From the NCBI GenBank assembly GCA_037954235.1, contig JBBMOA010000008.1, positions 4,310,001-4,374,000 of the forward strand: 64,000 nt of DNA, given 5' to 3'. Every line of letters starts with the position of its first letter. Position 1 is the first letter of the stretch. This stretch comes from Aulostomus chinensis (Eukaryota > Chordata > Actinopteri > Syngnathiformes > Aulostomidae). The notes under the pieces are model-generated. The model was not told where the DNA came from. It saw only the letters and a list, made by a program, of their open reading frames with translations, and searched no databases. Positions 1-14,100 of the stretch are shown here, piece after piece. A program made the translations under genes and the position numbers.

Positions 1-582
1 ATGTAATAAGTCTTCTGTCATTAGACTTTAAAATCTCATTTAAACATCGTAATGGGAATATTGTCTTATTTAGAATAAATGCAACAGACAGAAAGAGAGG
101 GAAGTTACAGTGGTGTAACAGAAGAGTGGGGAAAAAAATCCTTATGGCATCAGTACAGTTTGAGAAAACTTAAATTTGTATTTATATTCATGAAGCCTGC
201 AATTGCTATTTTTATTTGGGGTGAGTAAATTGACTTAAACTTTTAATGCGTAAGGCTGCAACACCCAGCAGACAGAAACATGGACAGATGTTGTGGTAGA
301 TGATAAGATTAGTATGCTATACATTTTCGGAACTGGGTTTGTATCGGTTGTTTTGCAGCACAATAATTACTTCTAGAGATAGACTCTGCAGAAGAAACAG
401 ATTTTTTTAGTGAGCATTTGGCAGAGCAGGGACTGCTGGCTTCTTCTTAAGTAACATCAACCAAATCCCAAACAATTTATAAAGAATTTAACTGCTGTTC
501 TATATTTGCCATCAAAGGACAGAGACCAAGAGAACTGGAGACCCTGTGTATTATTTCCTGCCATTTAACATAGTTTGGTGTT

Positions 583-586
<4 letters not shown>

Positions 587-639
<53 letters not shown>
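587..639. repeat. (GT)n microsatellite
   Basis: Uninterrupted GT dinucleotide run of about 26 units. The cysteine/valine and histidine/threonine open frames across it are artefacts of the repeat. Confidence 0.97.
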
Positions 640-643
<4 letters not shown>

Positions 644-2278
644 GAGCGTTAAAGGGACTTTATAGAGAGATAGACTATATTTTTCTTCAATCACAAGCTT
701 GTCATACTTATTTAAACAGCGTGTCTTTAAACAGTGTCTCAAATGCACGAGGCTCATCTGCATTGCTTAAACACACTACATCGCGACGTGAACTCCAACA
801 ACTGCCTGATGATATTACTCTCATACTGTAGCTGCCTGTCAACAAACGGACCGCCGGGGAGCGTTCATTACAGTACCTGTGGCTGCGGGAAATTCTCCTG
901 CAACTCTCTAGTGAATACTATTGTCAAAAGCTTCCCAAGAGACTTACAAAAACTGACACTTGAGTCTGCCGCTACATGCACAGCCTGGAGAATATACCCA
1001 CCATTACACACATCACTGCACACCACAGAGGAGGGAGAACTATTTATTAGTTGCCAGGGCCGCAGCCACCCTTGAGAAAACTACTTAACATAATTAAATG
1101 AAGTGTTTTCTGTCAATAGATAAAAACAAACCTTTTTTTAATAAAATAAAAGGATTAAGTGTTTCCATATTTATAATCCTTAAATGTGGGGGCGTTTATA
1201 GAATAAATAATTAATCCTAGTGTGTTTATTATTACTTTTCCTATTACAAATCGATCCATAAAATATTTGGATTTTTAAGTTCATTTAAGTAATGTGTATG
1301 TAAATATGCTTATTGGGAAAAAAATGATTTGTGAGTGTGTTTAATTTCTCCAGACTTCAGCTGGTAACTGCAGATTTTGATGTAACAGCTGGACTCAACT
1401 GGGGGAGCGTGCAGAGTCTGTCTGGTCGCGTGACCTCAGTGTTTTTAAAAGTTCTGCCTGCAGCTCAGAATGTTGCCAAACTAAAGCTGGAAAAAAAAGA
1501 GCGCACACAGTTTATCCCATTTAGGTTTTTGGTGCCAATTCATTCCTAAAGCAAATAATTGACATGTAGTTCTTCGTAGTGAACGGAGAGTGAATAAACT
1601 GACTTCCTCTTTGGTCCAGTGTTGTCAGGAGTCAGAATTTGGCAGGTGAAGCTGGAGTCTCAGAAGCTTTGCCAACTCAGAGCTCCATCAAGTCACAAAT
1701 TTGTTTTCTCACTGGATTTCCCAGTAGTTATATGAGGGTTTTATTACAGCTTTTAAAAGAAGTGTATCACAGCTGGAGTAATAATGTTTTCATAAAAAAC
1801 AGTTTCAATGCAGGAGAAAAATTTAAAAAGCTTTGCCCTTGGCCCAGAGAAATGAGAGAAACAATGCCCATTACATTTTAGACCAGAATGGAGCTCCAAT
1901 TTACTGACAGTTGAGCCGCGTCACAGTTTTGCAGTTGAGCCAGATTTTAACGAGTGAAGCTCTGCTATTGATCACGTAGTGCAGTCAACCACAGCTACAG
2001 TTCTCAGACTATTCAACCCCCCAGTCTGCATATCGAAGCTCCTGCGTATCAAAGCTGCTGCTGAGGAACCTCCTGCTGTAGTCTGGAATAAAAGGTCTGG
2101 TCCCTAAACACGTCTGCAGCAGGGACATTCAGTTTAGAGACGGTGGAATTGACTTCTCATGAGCCGCATGAACAAACACCTTTTGTGAGAAAGAGAAAGC
2201 TTGAAGTCCGGCTTGCCTACCTCATCCTCTAGTGGAGGGGAATTCTGATATGCAGTGGCAGAAACTTGTTTCTGTGGA

Positions 2279-2289
2279 GAGACAGAGAG

Positions 2290-2336
<47 letters not shown>
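2279..2336. repeat. (GA)n microsatellite
   Basis: GA run with one gcga interruption near the 5' side. It produces a spurious Arg-Glu open frame. Confidence 0.96.
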
Positions 2337-2340
<4 letters not shown>

Positions 2341-3137
2341 TTCACTTTTACACTCACACTGTTTGTTTTGATGGCCATGAGAGAGTTTGGAGCAGGTCTT
2401 TTTCACAACTGTGATTTCACGACGTAGAGTTTGTCCTGAAAATGTGTCTTGGAATTGTAAATTGTGCATATTATGCACACGCATAGAACCATAGATGAAC
2501 ATTCTACGTCACAATCTGGTGCCCTCAGTAGGACTAGTATTGGTTTATTGTTAAATAACTGAGTCAGTCCACATATTTGCCCTCTTACCTGTTGGACAAC
2601 AGTTTCATCGATCACTGAGATTATTGATTATCACTGAGGTAACATTTACCTGGAAGAAGGTGGCCTTTAAAAAAGAAGCAACCTTTCACGTTTCTCTGAA
2701 ACCTAGCTTGCTACAGTTCTCTGGTAGCTTCAGTGTAACGGTTCCTTCTTCGTTAGTGCAGACTCTGTGTTCTGTCTGACAACAGTTTAGTGAAGTTGTG
2801 TCTGCCAATTTAGTTTCACACTCGTTTACATTTGTGAACCAGTGTTCTCCACTTGTTCCATCTTGCTCATCTAGAACTTGTATTTGTTTCAGTGGAGAAG
2901 CTTGATGGAATCTCCTGTGTAAGAATCGTGCTGGAACATGGCAGGCACCTCTACCGAGGGTGTGAAGCTGAAATATTAACCATCATAACGTCACTATCAC
3001 AGCATAACTCAGCCTGGTCTACAACAAGGATTCTCCTCTGATTCTCTCAGTTCTGCTCTGGCCATCATATCAGACTTGACACCTTGATAAAAGTGTGTCT
3101 CTTAACCCAAGAAAAGAAAAAAGCAGCACCTACAATC

Positions 3138-3481
3138 ATATTCCTGTTAAGGGTCGCGGGGGTGGGGGGTGGAGCCTATCCCAGCGGCTACGGGCGAGAG
3201 GCGGGGTTCACCATGGACAGGTCGCCAATATATATAGAGTATATATATATATAAATACTTTACATAGAGAGTATAGACAGACAACCATTCACACTCACAG
3301 TCACACCTACGGTCAATTTAGAGTCTGGATTAACCTGGTCCCCTCTTGATGTCTTTGGACTGTGGGAGGAAGCTGGAGTACCAGAGAGAACCCACACAGG
3401 AACAGGGAGAACGTGCAGACTCGAGCCGGGACTCGAGCCTGGAACCTTCTTGCTGTGAGGAGGCGACACAGATAACCACTG
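3138..3481 (-). repeat. tRNA-headed teleost SINE copy
   Basis: A minus-strand copy of the window's most common repeat. Read on the minus strand it keeps the gcctcacagcaagaaggttc head and the tgggaggaagctggagtac-type body, ending in the ccttaacagg-type 3' region without the GATG tail. An AT microsatellite (about 3228-3253) has expanded inside it. It is flanked by a 9 bp direct repeat, cctacaatc, at 3129-3137 and 3482-3490, read as a target-site duplication. Confidence 0.8.
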
Positions 3482-4007
3482 CCTACAATCCCCTTCCTTG
3501 TAATTGAATAAATACGATAAGCAGGTCACATGACCAGTTAAACGGAACTAAAGGAAAGAACGTTGGGAGAGCTGACTGTTTCGTCTTCAGCAGCTGGGGT
3601 TGCACACACAGGTGTTTATGGAATGTGCTTGCGTTCTGATCCATCTACAGTACACCCTAAGCCATCATCTTTCCAAAATATCATTTATTTATTTGGTACA
3701 GAAAAACTGATAAAACAATAGGGGAAAAAAAGGATGGATTGTGGAGGAGAGGTATGAAAGCTAGCTGGGCTCAAAGTAGCATGTCCCCTCTAGGAATTAG
3801 GGATGTATCCCAATAGCAAGACAAACATTTAAACAAACAGGGATGCTAATAAACATACGCACAGACATAAACACAACAAATCAAGTCAATCGCACATGAA
3901 CACACGTGCTGAGCACATCGGCCCAGAGTGCAGATGTGTCTCATGATGAGCTAAAAAAGAAGAAAAGTATCCTGCTCACTGTCTGAACTTGCTATAGGTG
4001 TCATTAG

Positions 4008-4088
4008 ATATGTAACAAACGTTTCAGTACTGTGACATTATCATCCTACACACTGATGATGGTCACAGTACTAAAATGTTTGTTATAT
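4008..4088. other. imperfect hairpin (about 35-base stem, 9-base loop)
   Basis: The left arm (4008-4045, containing cagtactgtgacattatcatc split by one mismatch) pairs with the right arm (4055-4088, gatgatggtcacagtactaaa) across the loop ctacacact. The outer stem pairs gtaacaaac with gtttgttat. Its size and loop resemble a pre-miRNA or small MITE; no family match is claimed. Confidence 0.5.
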
Positions 4089-7000
4089 GATTAAAAAAAA
4101 ACCTATTGCAAGTTTAGACAATTTGCGGGATACTTTTCTTCTCTTTTGGTTCCTTAGTTGATCTACCCCAGCAGATGACTCATCCGACGCACCTGTCACA
4201 GAATTGGATGTGCAAGCCTTCTGTTTGTGTCTCATAATGAAATCTGAAATCCTTACAGCGAGCCAGAGGTTTTGGTACACAAGGGAAAGTTAGTCCAGGG
4301 TTACTGACAATGGAGAAGAGATGTGATGAATGGGATCTTTTACTGGTCCAGTGTCAAAGGGTCTGATGATGTGTTCCCACTTGTTTGGCTTTTAGTACGA
4401 AGTAGTTTTGTAGATGTAAGAAAATCTCAGGCTGATTCCATAATTTGCCTGACAGGAATGTCAGAATGAGTGTGTAGTGAATCCGTCCAACATGGGCGTT
4501 TTGTTGTGTGAGAAAAGACGCAGTGATGTAGTGATGCGTGGGTCAGCCTGCAGGCGAGGTCGACTTACTAAAAATGAGAGAAGGGTTTGAGTGGGTGGGT
4601 CAAAAGTGTCAAAAGCAGCAAGATGCATCCACTCTCTTTTTAGCAACATACCCAAAGGAGGGCTGGTTTCAGGAAAAACTGCCTGCATTTTCAGATTAAA
4701 AGCTTAGAAAATCTTTTTTTCTTAAACTTGGTGATTTTTATGATTTAAGTTGATTTGATATTGATAGCTGACAGATAGTTCAATCATGGGGGGGGGGGGT
4801 ATGATTACTTTGATTGATTACTAACCAATAGTAATGGATCTGGTGATGCTGATCAATATATCGGTTGGCTGGTCTCACTGCTACTTATTCTGCTCCATCA
4901 GCAAATAAACAAAACTGATAACAGTACAGACATCATCTAGAATTATTATTCTGTGTATTTAGCTTCTGATAACAGTTGTGGGGCCACAGCAGCAGGATCA
5001 GCACCATGGACAGCACTCAGCCAGAGTCTGTACTCTGTGTAGCAATACATTATAGGCTCCTCCGTTCCTGTTTCTGCTGTAAAAGCACATAAATTGTTCT
5101 GAGCGTTACACAAACCCAGCGAAAGGATTCACTGTCACAGTTTGATTCATTTACTCTGATGACATTCAGGTAGAGCAGCACAATGGCATCATTATTCACA
5201 TTCACGTTAGCATTGAGCTAACCGGAAGTTGCCAGCTCTGCTGATGCAGCAGGCCTCGCCCCAGCAGAGAGGGAACATCTCCCCCTGAATGCCAGCTTGT
5301 GTGAAACGTGGAGAGATTTACCTGGCAGCGATGAGCTTTATGAGCATTGTCAGAGCTCATTTGGCAGGGGCTTAAATGTCAGGGATGCTCATTTATATGA
5401 AAATGTGATGCACTATAGCTCGAACAAATATCACAACACAGAAAGACAGACTGTATGAAACTATAAAACATCAATTAAAATCTTGGCATTGAACCATATA
5501 ATTTACTGCTTTTTGCAAACAGCTACCTGCTGTGGCTGATATTGGAAGTCGCAGGCCCCCCAAAATGAAATGAAACAATGATCCAGAGCTGGCTAAAAGC
5601 TTCCATAAGCCTCTGGGGGGGGGGTCTCATTTGACCAAGCACTGGAGGGGGGGGTTCTGATTTGACCAATCACTGCAACACTAGAATCTAATAGCTTTTA
5701 TTGTTCATACAATAATGTTACTGTTAGTTTAGTCTTCTCCTCTATTATGCACAGATACACTTACACTTGAGTACGTGTACTCAGAGTTGACCCTGACTGC
5801 CAACACACCGTGTTTCCTGACTCGCTCCCAGCTGTGGTGTCTTGTGTTGACACATCGTCACATGGACGCTGCAGGTTCAGGTTTGACATGCACCTGAACA
5901 AATGCTGGCCTTGTGAATCAACACCCCACCCCCATCAAGCTGTACGGCAGCGCTTTCATCGCAGACCAGCACTAATGTGCCGGCCTCAAGGCTCCAGCCA
6001 TGATGTGTTTGGACCGTCTCTACCCTGGGGGATACATGCACACAAAGAATGACATTTAGAGAGATGGGTCAGCGTCCGTCTCATGCAGATTAGTGAATCC
6101 CGTGGCGACTGATATAGTGAGCAAGCATGAACACCGAGCGGATACGGGGAGACATCGGTGGCACCGGGCTTGTTTGCATGCCAGCTTATTAAAGCCCTGA
6201 ACAATGGCTGCTCTGTTAAATGCTTTTCTTAGCTGGTCTCTTTTCTTTTGAGCCACTTATCAAAGCTATCATCTTCCAGGCAAAGTGTCATGGAATACCC
6301 CTCCCTCCCCCACCATGTTTCATCCTCGCACAAAGACTCAGGAAAGGAACAATGGCTTAGCACATTGTGCTTCATTGTGTGTTTTGGCGAGGCTGACATG
6401 CTAATGCAGTGTTACAAATGAAGATCCCAGTAGCCTGGCACTACAGTGTGCCAGGGGGAAGCTGGGAGTTTGCCCTCACAGACCTGGGGGGATGAACACA
6501 GCTCGGGTCGCTGTGGCAGCTGGAGCCACCACAACTGGTGCTGCGTGCCGATCCTCACATCGTGCCAGATGTGATTCCCAGAGGACAGTGTGCAGGCGGC
6601 TGAAGACTCACACACACCATGCAACAGCAAACATGGTGGTGGGGGCGCTTGTACACACACGCACATGTGCACTCTTATTTGACATGCATGAAAAATTCTT
6701 CTCTTTGCCTCTAACAGACAGCTGAACTCACATTCGTCTTAACATGTAGTGGTGTATTATTCAGAATTTAAGCATTCAGATCAAAGCTGTCTTTAATTAC
6801 CTTATTAATGGATTAACAGAAAAATTAGCTTTAAGTTCCTTGAAGGAAAGTTTCATGATTGTGGATATTTCTTCATTTATTTGCAGTATGTTCACCACCT
6901 TCACTGGCAAATAACTATGAGATAATTCTATTTTAATGGCAGTTTCATTAAAAAAATGGGGAAAAAAAAGTTTTGCTGAACTAGCAGCCAGTTTTTAACA

Positions 7001-7212
7001 GCCTTAAACAAGATGGATCTTGTAGCTTTGTCTGTAGGAGGAAAATGTTGATATCTTTACAATAACATCTAATGACTACAACATAGTGTCATCACACTAT
7101 GTTACGTTTGCCTCTTATTAAAATGAAAATGATTATTTTGTCTGAAAACACTAAAGTATCGTCTGAATGATGTGCTTTAGTACTTGTGCCTCACAATATC
7201 CTATCTGCCGTG

Positions 7213-7255
7213 CTGTGTGTGTGCATGTATGTATGTGTGCATGTGCATGTGTGCG

Positions 7256-7298
<43 letters not shown>

Positions 7299-7303
7299 AC
7301 ACA
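7213..7303. repeat. (GT)n microsatellite, compound
   Basis: Imperfect gtgcatgt units on the left followed by a pure GT run of about 18 units, ending at tacacacag. Confidence 0.94.
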
Positions 7304-8128
7304 GACGTGTTTGGAACATCTCAGGATCAGAGGACCTGGTCCCCATTAAGCCCCCTCACAAAGAGGGATTGCTCCTCAGACTCAAAGGGGTCCCGACCTC
7401 CAATAGGCCAGATACTTCCCATGTGGTCATGGGATGAAATAAATAAATAAATAAAAGCCTTAGGAGGTACGTGTAGATAAATCAGCCGCTGTTGCAGGAA
7501 CAACTGGCTCGAGTGTGGCATGATCGGTCTTTCAAAACCGTGTGTTGCACTAAGATTGTGCCAGTTTGAGGTGGTGGAGTTGGACCCTAAGACAGAAGGC
7601 AGGCAGAACTTGACATCACTTGATTTAGTGAAGGACTGACATAAAACAAAGGTGACAACTGGAAAACTAACAGAAAATGTAAGTAAAGTACAGGAAATCT
7701 CAGAGGGAAACAGGTATGGAGACGGGAGGATCCGGCTCAAACGCCCAGACTTAGATACACACAACAAGAAAGAGGACTGATATGAAACTGGGTTCAGGCA
7801 ATGCAAGAATCAGAACAAACTGAGGAGAACACTAAACAACGCAACCACTGAGATACAAGCTGAACCAACACACCATACTGCAGTGGTTGAGACTGCACAG
7901 CGTCACAAATCATGCTACATATTGTTGTATCTTTAGTGTGTGTGGTAAGTGTGGTGTGTTCTGCCTTTTGAAATGACCTACAGTCGTACGGTACGGTACA
8001 GAGGGTTTGTACATGTCAGAGTCTGTTAAACGTCAAACGTGCTGCAAAACTCCTGTTTCTTGACACATTCCAATGTCAGCAGTTAAAGTGATGTCCTCAA
8101 CTCTGTAATGGCTCCTGCTGTGTTTCAG

Positions 8129-8315
8129 GGGGACTCCATTCGGAACAACATCCAGCTGGATTTTGGAGATGGAACGGCCGTGTCCTACTCCAACCTGAGC
8201 TGGACCGAAGAGGGCATCAAGCACGTGTACAAGTCCGCAGGGATATTCCGGGTCACAGCCCTGGCAGAGAACAACCTGGGCTACGATACCACCACGCTCT
8301 TCCTGCATGTCACGT
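8129..8315 (+). CDS. sorcs3: sorcs3 exon 1 of the window: PKD domain
   Basis: The exon follows a tgtttcag acceptor and ends before gtaagt, starting in phase 0 and ending after one base of a codon. It encodes residues 1-62, beginning GDSIRNN. The PKD signature DFGDG is at residues 11-15, and GIFRVTALAENNLG is the typical PKD beta-strand region. An N-L-S sequon is at residue 22. The start matches the exon boundary I recall in SorCS genes, just after a run ending in Glu-Glu in the previous exon. That previous exon was not found in the 8 kb upstream. Confidence 0.95.
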
Positions 8316-11069
8316 GTAAGTGCGTGTGAGTGGAAACAATCAATCTGCACACTGCAGCTTTCAGGTATCATGTTCATATTTGAATGCACATGTACTCTCT
8401 AATGGTTGTTGTACATGGCGGCACGGTGGTGCAGTGGTCAGCGCTGTCGCCTCACAGCGAGAAGATTCCAGGTTTGAGCCCTGGCTGGAGCGTGGGATCT
8501 TTCTGTGTGGAGTCTGCATGTTCTCCCTGTTCCTGTGTGGGTTCTCTCTGGTACTCCAGCTTCCTCCCACAGTCCAAAGACATCAAGAGGGGACGAGGCT
8601 GATTGATACTCTAAATTGACTGTAGGTGTGACTGTGAGAGTGAATGGTTGTCTGTCTATGTGTTGGCCCTGCCATGGACTGGTGACCCGTCCAGGGTGAA
8701 CCCCGCTACATGTCTGAAAGCTGCTGGGATAGGCTCCAGCCCCCCACAACCCTTAACAGGATAAGAGGTAGAAAATGCATGGATGGATGGATGGTTATTG
8801 CACCACAGTCCACAGTTTGGAATGGACTTTAAAATGTCTTTATTTACATCTGATTGTGTAGTGCACCCAGAGGCTCGCTGTGTGCCAGGGCTCTTAGTCC
8901 ACGCTTACTGTTATTGGGATTTACATAAAAACTCAACTTCATCAAATGTCATCTCTTCTAACACAATACCTTCCCCTTGGTCGGGCGGGGGGTGGGGGTG
9001 CCTCAGGTCATGATGCATTGAAATATTTTTAAATGAGTACAAATACATACATAATACAAATATTACCCTATATATAATATAGTACATGAATTTAGTTTTT
9101 CTTTCTTTCTTTTTGATGAGAAGTTTTTATTGTGATCAGAAATTTGAAAAAATAATGAATGAATAAATGCAAATGTTAAGCTCCACACCACTGCCCAGAA
9201 TCAAAATACTGATTGGATAATAATAATGATCATAATAATACTACTAATAATAGTAATGTACATAGTTTATTACTCAAAGATATCTGAAGCTCTGCTACAC
9301 AGTAACAGTTGTTGCCTTCATATTCAAATACGACATAGCGTTAAGTCACTTGCCACTTTGAATTCATTGTCTGTACATCTGAACTTATTTAAACGAGGTG
9401 TACAAGAACTCCTTCTCTCAGAAGCACAGACTACAAGTCACAAGTGAGAAACTACTTGTGAGTTTCCTTCATTTGTGCCGTACAGTGTCGACATACAGGA
9501 TTTGAGGCATCCGCTTTCTGGGCTGGAACCTCCCAGCTGGCTGGGGCCTCTCTGTGGGGAGTTTACATGTTCTGGTTTTGCTTGTGTGAGTTTTTCCCTT
9601 CTCTCCGGGTCGTCTCCTGCCACAGGGGTTTCTGTCGCTATAATTGTTGAAGGTGTGCACCACCTTTGACCCAGGATCTAGTTGGCTTCTGCTCTGGGTA
9701 ACCAGCAAATGGAAAATCTTACTATAGAATGAGGACATCTCTGTCCATCAGTCCATGAATCTCCTCACTGGGTGGCTGGAACTATATGAAACTGCACATT
9801 GCCACAGAGAATATCCATACACAGAGAGTGACGTGGCCCAATAATCAACATTATTAATTTAGTAATTTTATACAAACATCACTTCAGATGCCATCTTCTC
9901 TGTCAGAGTTAAAAAAAAAAAAAACAGCAGCACTCTGCCATTCCAACCCTACAGTTTTTTACAGTGGTAACACATCTATGTTGTTGTCATGTAGCAATCA
10001 CAAAGATACAGAAACACTTTTGAACACACAACCATGTATGATGTGTCAGACACTCAGGTTGATGTCACATGAAGGCTAAGAACAGGCATGTTTTTAAAAA
10101 GGAACTTGTCAATACGGAATTACATTTTCCAAATTCCTTATTCAGTCCCCCCTCCTGCTATACGTGTCCTACCCTCAATTAATTGCGATGTCATTTCTCT
10201 TTGCTTTAATTTTTTTTATGCATTTGTTGTGCTATAATTTTGTTTGGATGCAATACAACATGTTCATTATTTAACTAAAACAACATTAACAGGTTAGAAT
10301 ACGTGTTTTGTAAAGGCTTCAAAGAACTCCAGGGCTTCCTACAGTCACTCTCAGTGACGTGTCTGGTTTGGTTCTGGCATTAAAGCACTTGAGCCGTCTT
10401 TTGAAGGAAGTAGGAAGGCAACAATCACCACGGCCTCCTTCGCTGGTGCGATCCATCCCTCCCATCATGCTGTCAAAACAGCCACGAATTAGCAGTAGCA
10501 ACTGTGAAAACAGCTTTCTCCACCCAGCAAATCCCAACATTAGCGCATTCCACAGCAGCCGCCTCTGTTTCTATCGTCCAGCAGTTCGGGCTGGGCAATT
10601 TATTGAATTTAAAATTCAGATTTTCGCTTCCAAATATCACAAAAATGAAATAATACGACGACTATTGTGTCTCATGCCATGACGTGTTTTGTGTCATGTT
10701 GTAAATGCAGAGCTCCTCTTTTATGGGTAGCGCTGCTCCATTTTTCTTACAAAGCTCCAACAGATTCATTTGAGAGCTGAGAGGGGCTGTTCACGTTTCA
10801 GGCATTAAACAGACGCGCATGTTTAACGTATTAAACGCGTGTCCTGTGTCCACTTGAGATTGGATGTCACTTCCGTGATGTACTTGCAAATTACCACAAC
10901 TCACAGCTCTTCAGGTTTGCAAAATATTCATTAGCCGCACATTTTTGTAAGTTTTGCAAGCAACACACACACACGCACACACACACACACACACACATTT
11001 GTTACTGTGTCAACCAACACATCCATTAACTCAAATATTTCGATGTTAATTGAAGGAATCATCTTCCTG

Positions 11070-11107
<38 letters not shown>

Positions 11108-14100
11108 GCTGAGAGTCCGTCTACATTGAGTCTTAATCACAGAGCAAGTATCACCGCAGTACTTCACTCTTTTCTGTAAAAGACATTGAGGGCTTCTAAA
11201 AAAAGAATAATCATGTTAAATAATTGCATTTTCAATATCAGTTAAAATAAACATGAGTAGGATTTTTGCAGTAATCCAGCGACCCTACCAGTGATCCTCC
11301 ACCTCCTAAAATCTTATCCTTTATTGATCTGACGTGATTTCCTTCTCTTTTGTGGTAATAATTACAAAAATGTCTTACCTAAATATTTTGTAGGTCGTTT
11401 TCACCGTAAATGATATGTCTGTCCTCTGGTGAGGACAAGCTAATGTGGAGAGAAGGAAAAAAAATACATTGTAAGGTTAACGAAAGTGATAAACATTCTG
11501 GATTTGTTCAGTTATAGTGGGTCTTCTTAATTTCATGTAGTTTGTGTGTAATCCTGTAAACTGTTGGGGGGGGGGGGGGTACAAGCCAAAACAATCCTGT
11601 AACCTTGGCAGACAAATCTGATAGAAATGATAAGGCAAAGAAACAAGCAATGAGTTCCTTTCATGGGTAGACTCCAGCGTGTGCAGCTCCAGGTGCTGAA
11701 ATCTGTCCAGCTGAATGACAGCTAAACTCATCCAGAATGAACTGTATTGACATATCCACAGGATTACATAATGTACTGTAGCAGCTGTGATAAACACAAA
11801 GAACTCTGGATGGCAAGGTCATAAACACTTGCTTATGCAAGGTCTCACCTTGGGCACAAATGGAGCCAGAGAAGAAGTGAGGCTTTCAGGCCTCTGTAGC
11901 TTACTGCCAGTTATCTGAGGTTACTGCACTATAACAATGGATTATTCTAAAGTGGAGCAGATTTTACTTAGCAGCACAAAACAAATTGCACTGTTGTCAT
12001 GGTTTTCACACAGGAATTAAATACTGTATTATATTAGTTTCAAAGGGAATTAAACAAATCTGTCCAGTATGTGTTGAATCGTCTTTGTCTTATTAGTCGC
12101 TCTTTCATCGATTTCTTCAATCCATTTCAATTTAGCCTCTTGACACTCCAATGTGTCAGCTGGTGAATTTATACATTTTTGATGCCAGTAATCTTAGCAG
12201 GATTTAGTTCACTGTGTAGGTGACGCTTTTAGGGGAAATGCCACAAACGACAATGATTTCTCAGCTTACCATATTTAATACCAAATGACTCTCTCGCTCT
12301 CTCGCTCTCTCGCAAGCATTCACACACACATGTACACACACACACACATGCGCACACACACACACACACACACGCACACACACACACATGCGCACACAGA
12401 GCATCTCAAAGTGGGGATAAAGATTAGTTCTGGTTAAAGAGGATGAGAGCTAAAAGAAGCCTCGGCATGACGAACGCTCCAGACCTTGTTGGTGTGGTTT
12501 TTTTTGGGGTGAAAGTAATGTAATACATCTGTCCGCAGGAAACTTCATCCCTGGGATTAGTGTAGAGCAACCTAGACCCCTGTCAGGTCCTATTAGCTTC
12601 TTAGCAGGGATGCATTAGCCAGAAAGGATCATGGTATTAAAAGGAAACATGATGGTGTCGACATATTTCGGGTGTTAGAATGGGATAGTTTTAGGTGCTG
12701 CTGTCATAGTAACAGAGCTCCTGTTCCTACTTCAGACTGTCAGAAGGTCAGCCTGAATCCTGGGATTAATTTGCTTTGTGGTAAGCGTGAAAGGACTGTT
12801 CCTCTCCCGTGTCAATGGGCCCTTATTCTCATTGTTTAGTGCGTTGAATCATTAATTAGGTTCTCTATTGTTCTGTAAATGTATCATTTTGGTTGTAACA
12901 AGGACTGGATGCAAGCGTGTGAAGTTAAATTTTGTTCGCTGGATGGTTTGTGGAAAAGGTCACTGGTAGCTATGTAAGCAGAGAGAGTTGAAGCAGTCGT
13001 GCGTCATTCGTCCTCTCAGCAGTGAGGCTGATGAAGGAACACAACGTTTGGTGAAATACACTTATGCTCCATCATTTTTTAGCGTAGATAGAGGCCCTCC
13101 TCATTGGGCCGTCACTGGGCAGCTGGCTGCTAGTTAGCTTAGCTGCAGTGCATGCCAGCAGTAGGTTAGAAGAGAAGCTTGAGAATTGTGGGATGTGTGG
13201 CAGTGAGAAAAAAAAACAAGATGAATGAAAACATGTACCAAATAAATGATATTGATTTTGAATTTGAAAGAAACCCTCATTCAGGGGTTGACAAAAACAA
13301 AAGGGATGACATTGATGAGGAAACCTTTATTAATGAAAACACAGGCTCTGCTTTTTCTTCAGATTTTTTCAGGTTTTTTCATTATCATAGTACAAAATAT
13401 TGTGGGGGATCTTTAAAGATTATTGAAAATATTCCAAAATGATGGCAGGGAAGCAGTTATGACAGAGCATCAACAGGCGACTCCAACAGTATGTAGCCAG
13501 AATAAAAGCCTGTTCTCCCCTACGAGAGGAACTCTGGAGACCGTTCGTCAAGAGCTCCACCAGCTCTGATGTCAGAATTGTTCTCTTTATTTGAGATGAC
13601 ATGACATGATGACCACTCCAGGCTCATAGGTCTCTCAGCTGCTGTGTCCAACACAGCTAAGAGTTAAAAACCTGAACCACAGCACCAGAAACACATCAGT
13701 GTCTTTGTCTTTGGAGCTGGGAGCTCAGCAGGCTGCACTTAGAAATGGCCGCCAGCTCACCGCGCAAGCTGGGGGGAATCTGATCATCCTTCTACGTACG
13801 TACGCACTCTTCAGGTGAAAATTCATTAAACACTGTGTGTTGGCACGCCACTGTTAAGGAGAGGAGGGGACTGGCTGAGAGGGAACAGTTCTTTGTCTGA
13901 AAGTGCTTGGCCCTAAATAGAAGCTGCAGGGTGCTGCTGGAATGAGACACACATTCCTTGCAAGCCATCATTGCCATGCTGGTAGGTGATTGTTTTGTTG
14001 GAAGGATCTGGCCTGGAGGATGGTGGTGGTTGTTTGTTTGGCTGTAACCAGGGTGGAGGAAGGAGGTTGAGGTGGCTTTGGAAAGTGCTGCTCATTGCTG

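Larger units (their letters stand above)
1..8128 (+). other. intron (partial) upstream of the first visible sorcs3 exon
   Basis: Non-coding by inspection; no SorCS exon was recognised. It contains GT and GA microsatellites, a SINE copy on the minus strand (3138-3481), a 37-base hairpin (4008-4088), a short stem-loop (7080-7103), G-runs at 4791-4800, and a small tandem duplication near 5615-5680. Short open frames here lack recognisable domains, and several consist of microsatellite translation. Confidence 0.8.

Noticed and set aside
551..831. Open frames rich in Cys-Val or His-Thr
   Set aside because: Translation of a GT microsatellite.
1353..1549. Possible upstream sorcs3 exon (LQLVTADFDVTAG after a tttctccag acceptor)
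   Set aside because: The resemblance to the SorCS stretch before the PKD domain is a few residues only. The expected following residues and a donor ending after Glu-Glu are absent.
7327..7806. 159-codon minus-strand open frame
   Set aside because: Partly overlaps repeat-like sequence and has no domain. It lies in the intron antisense to sorcs3.
8430..8520. tRNA gene
   Set aside because: A- and B-box-like motifs occur, but within a SINE copy; the sequence does not fold as a complete tRNA by eye and the same head recurs across the window.
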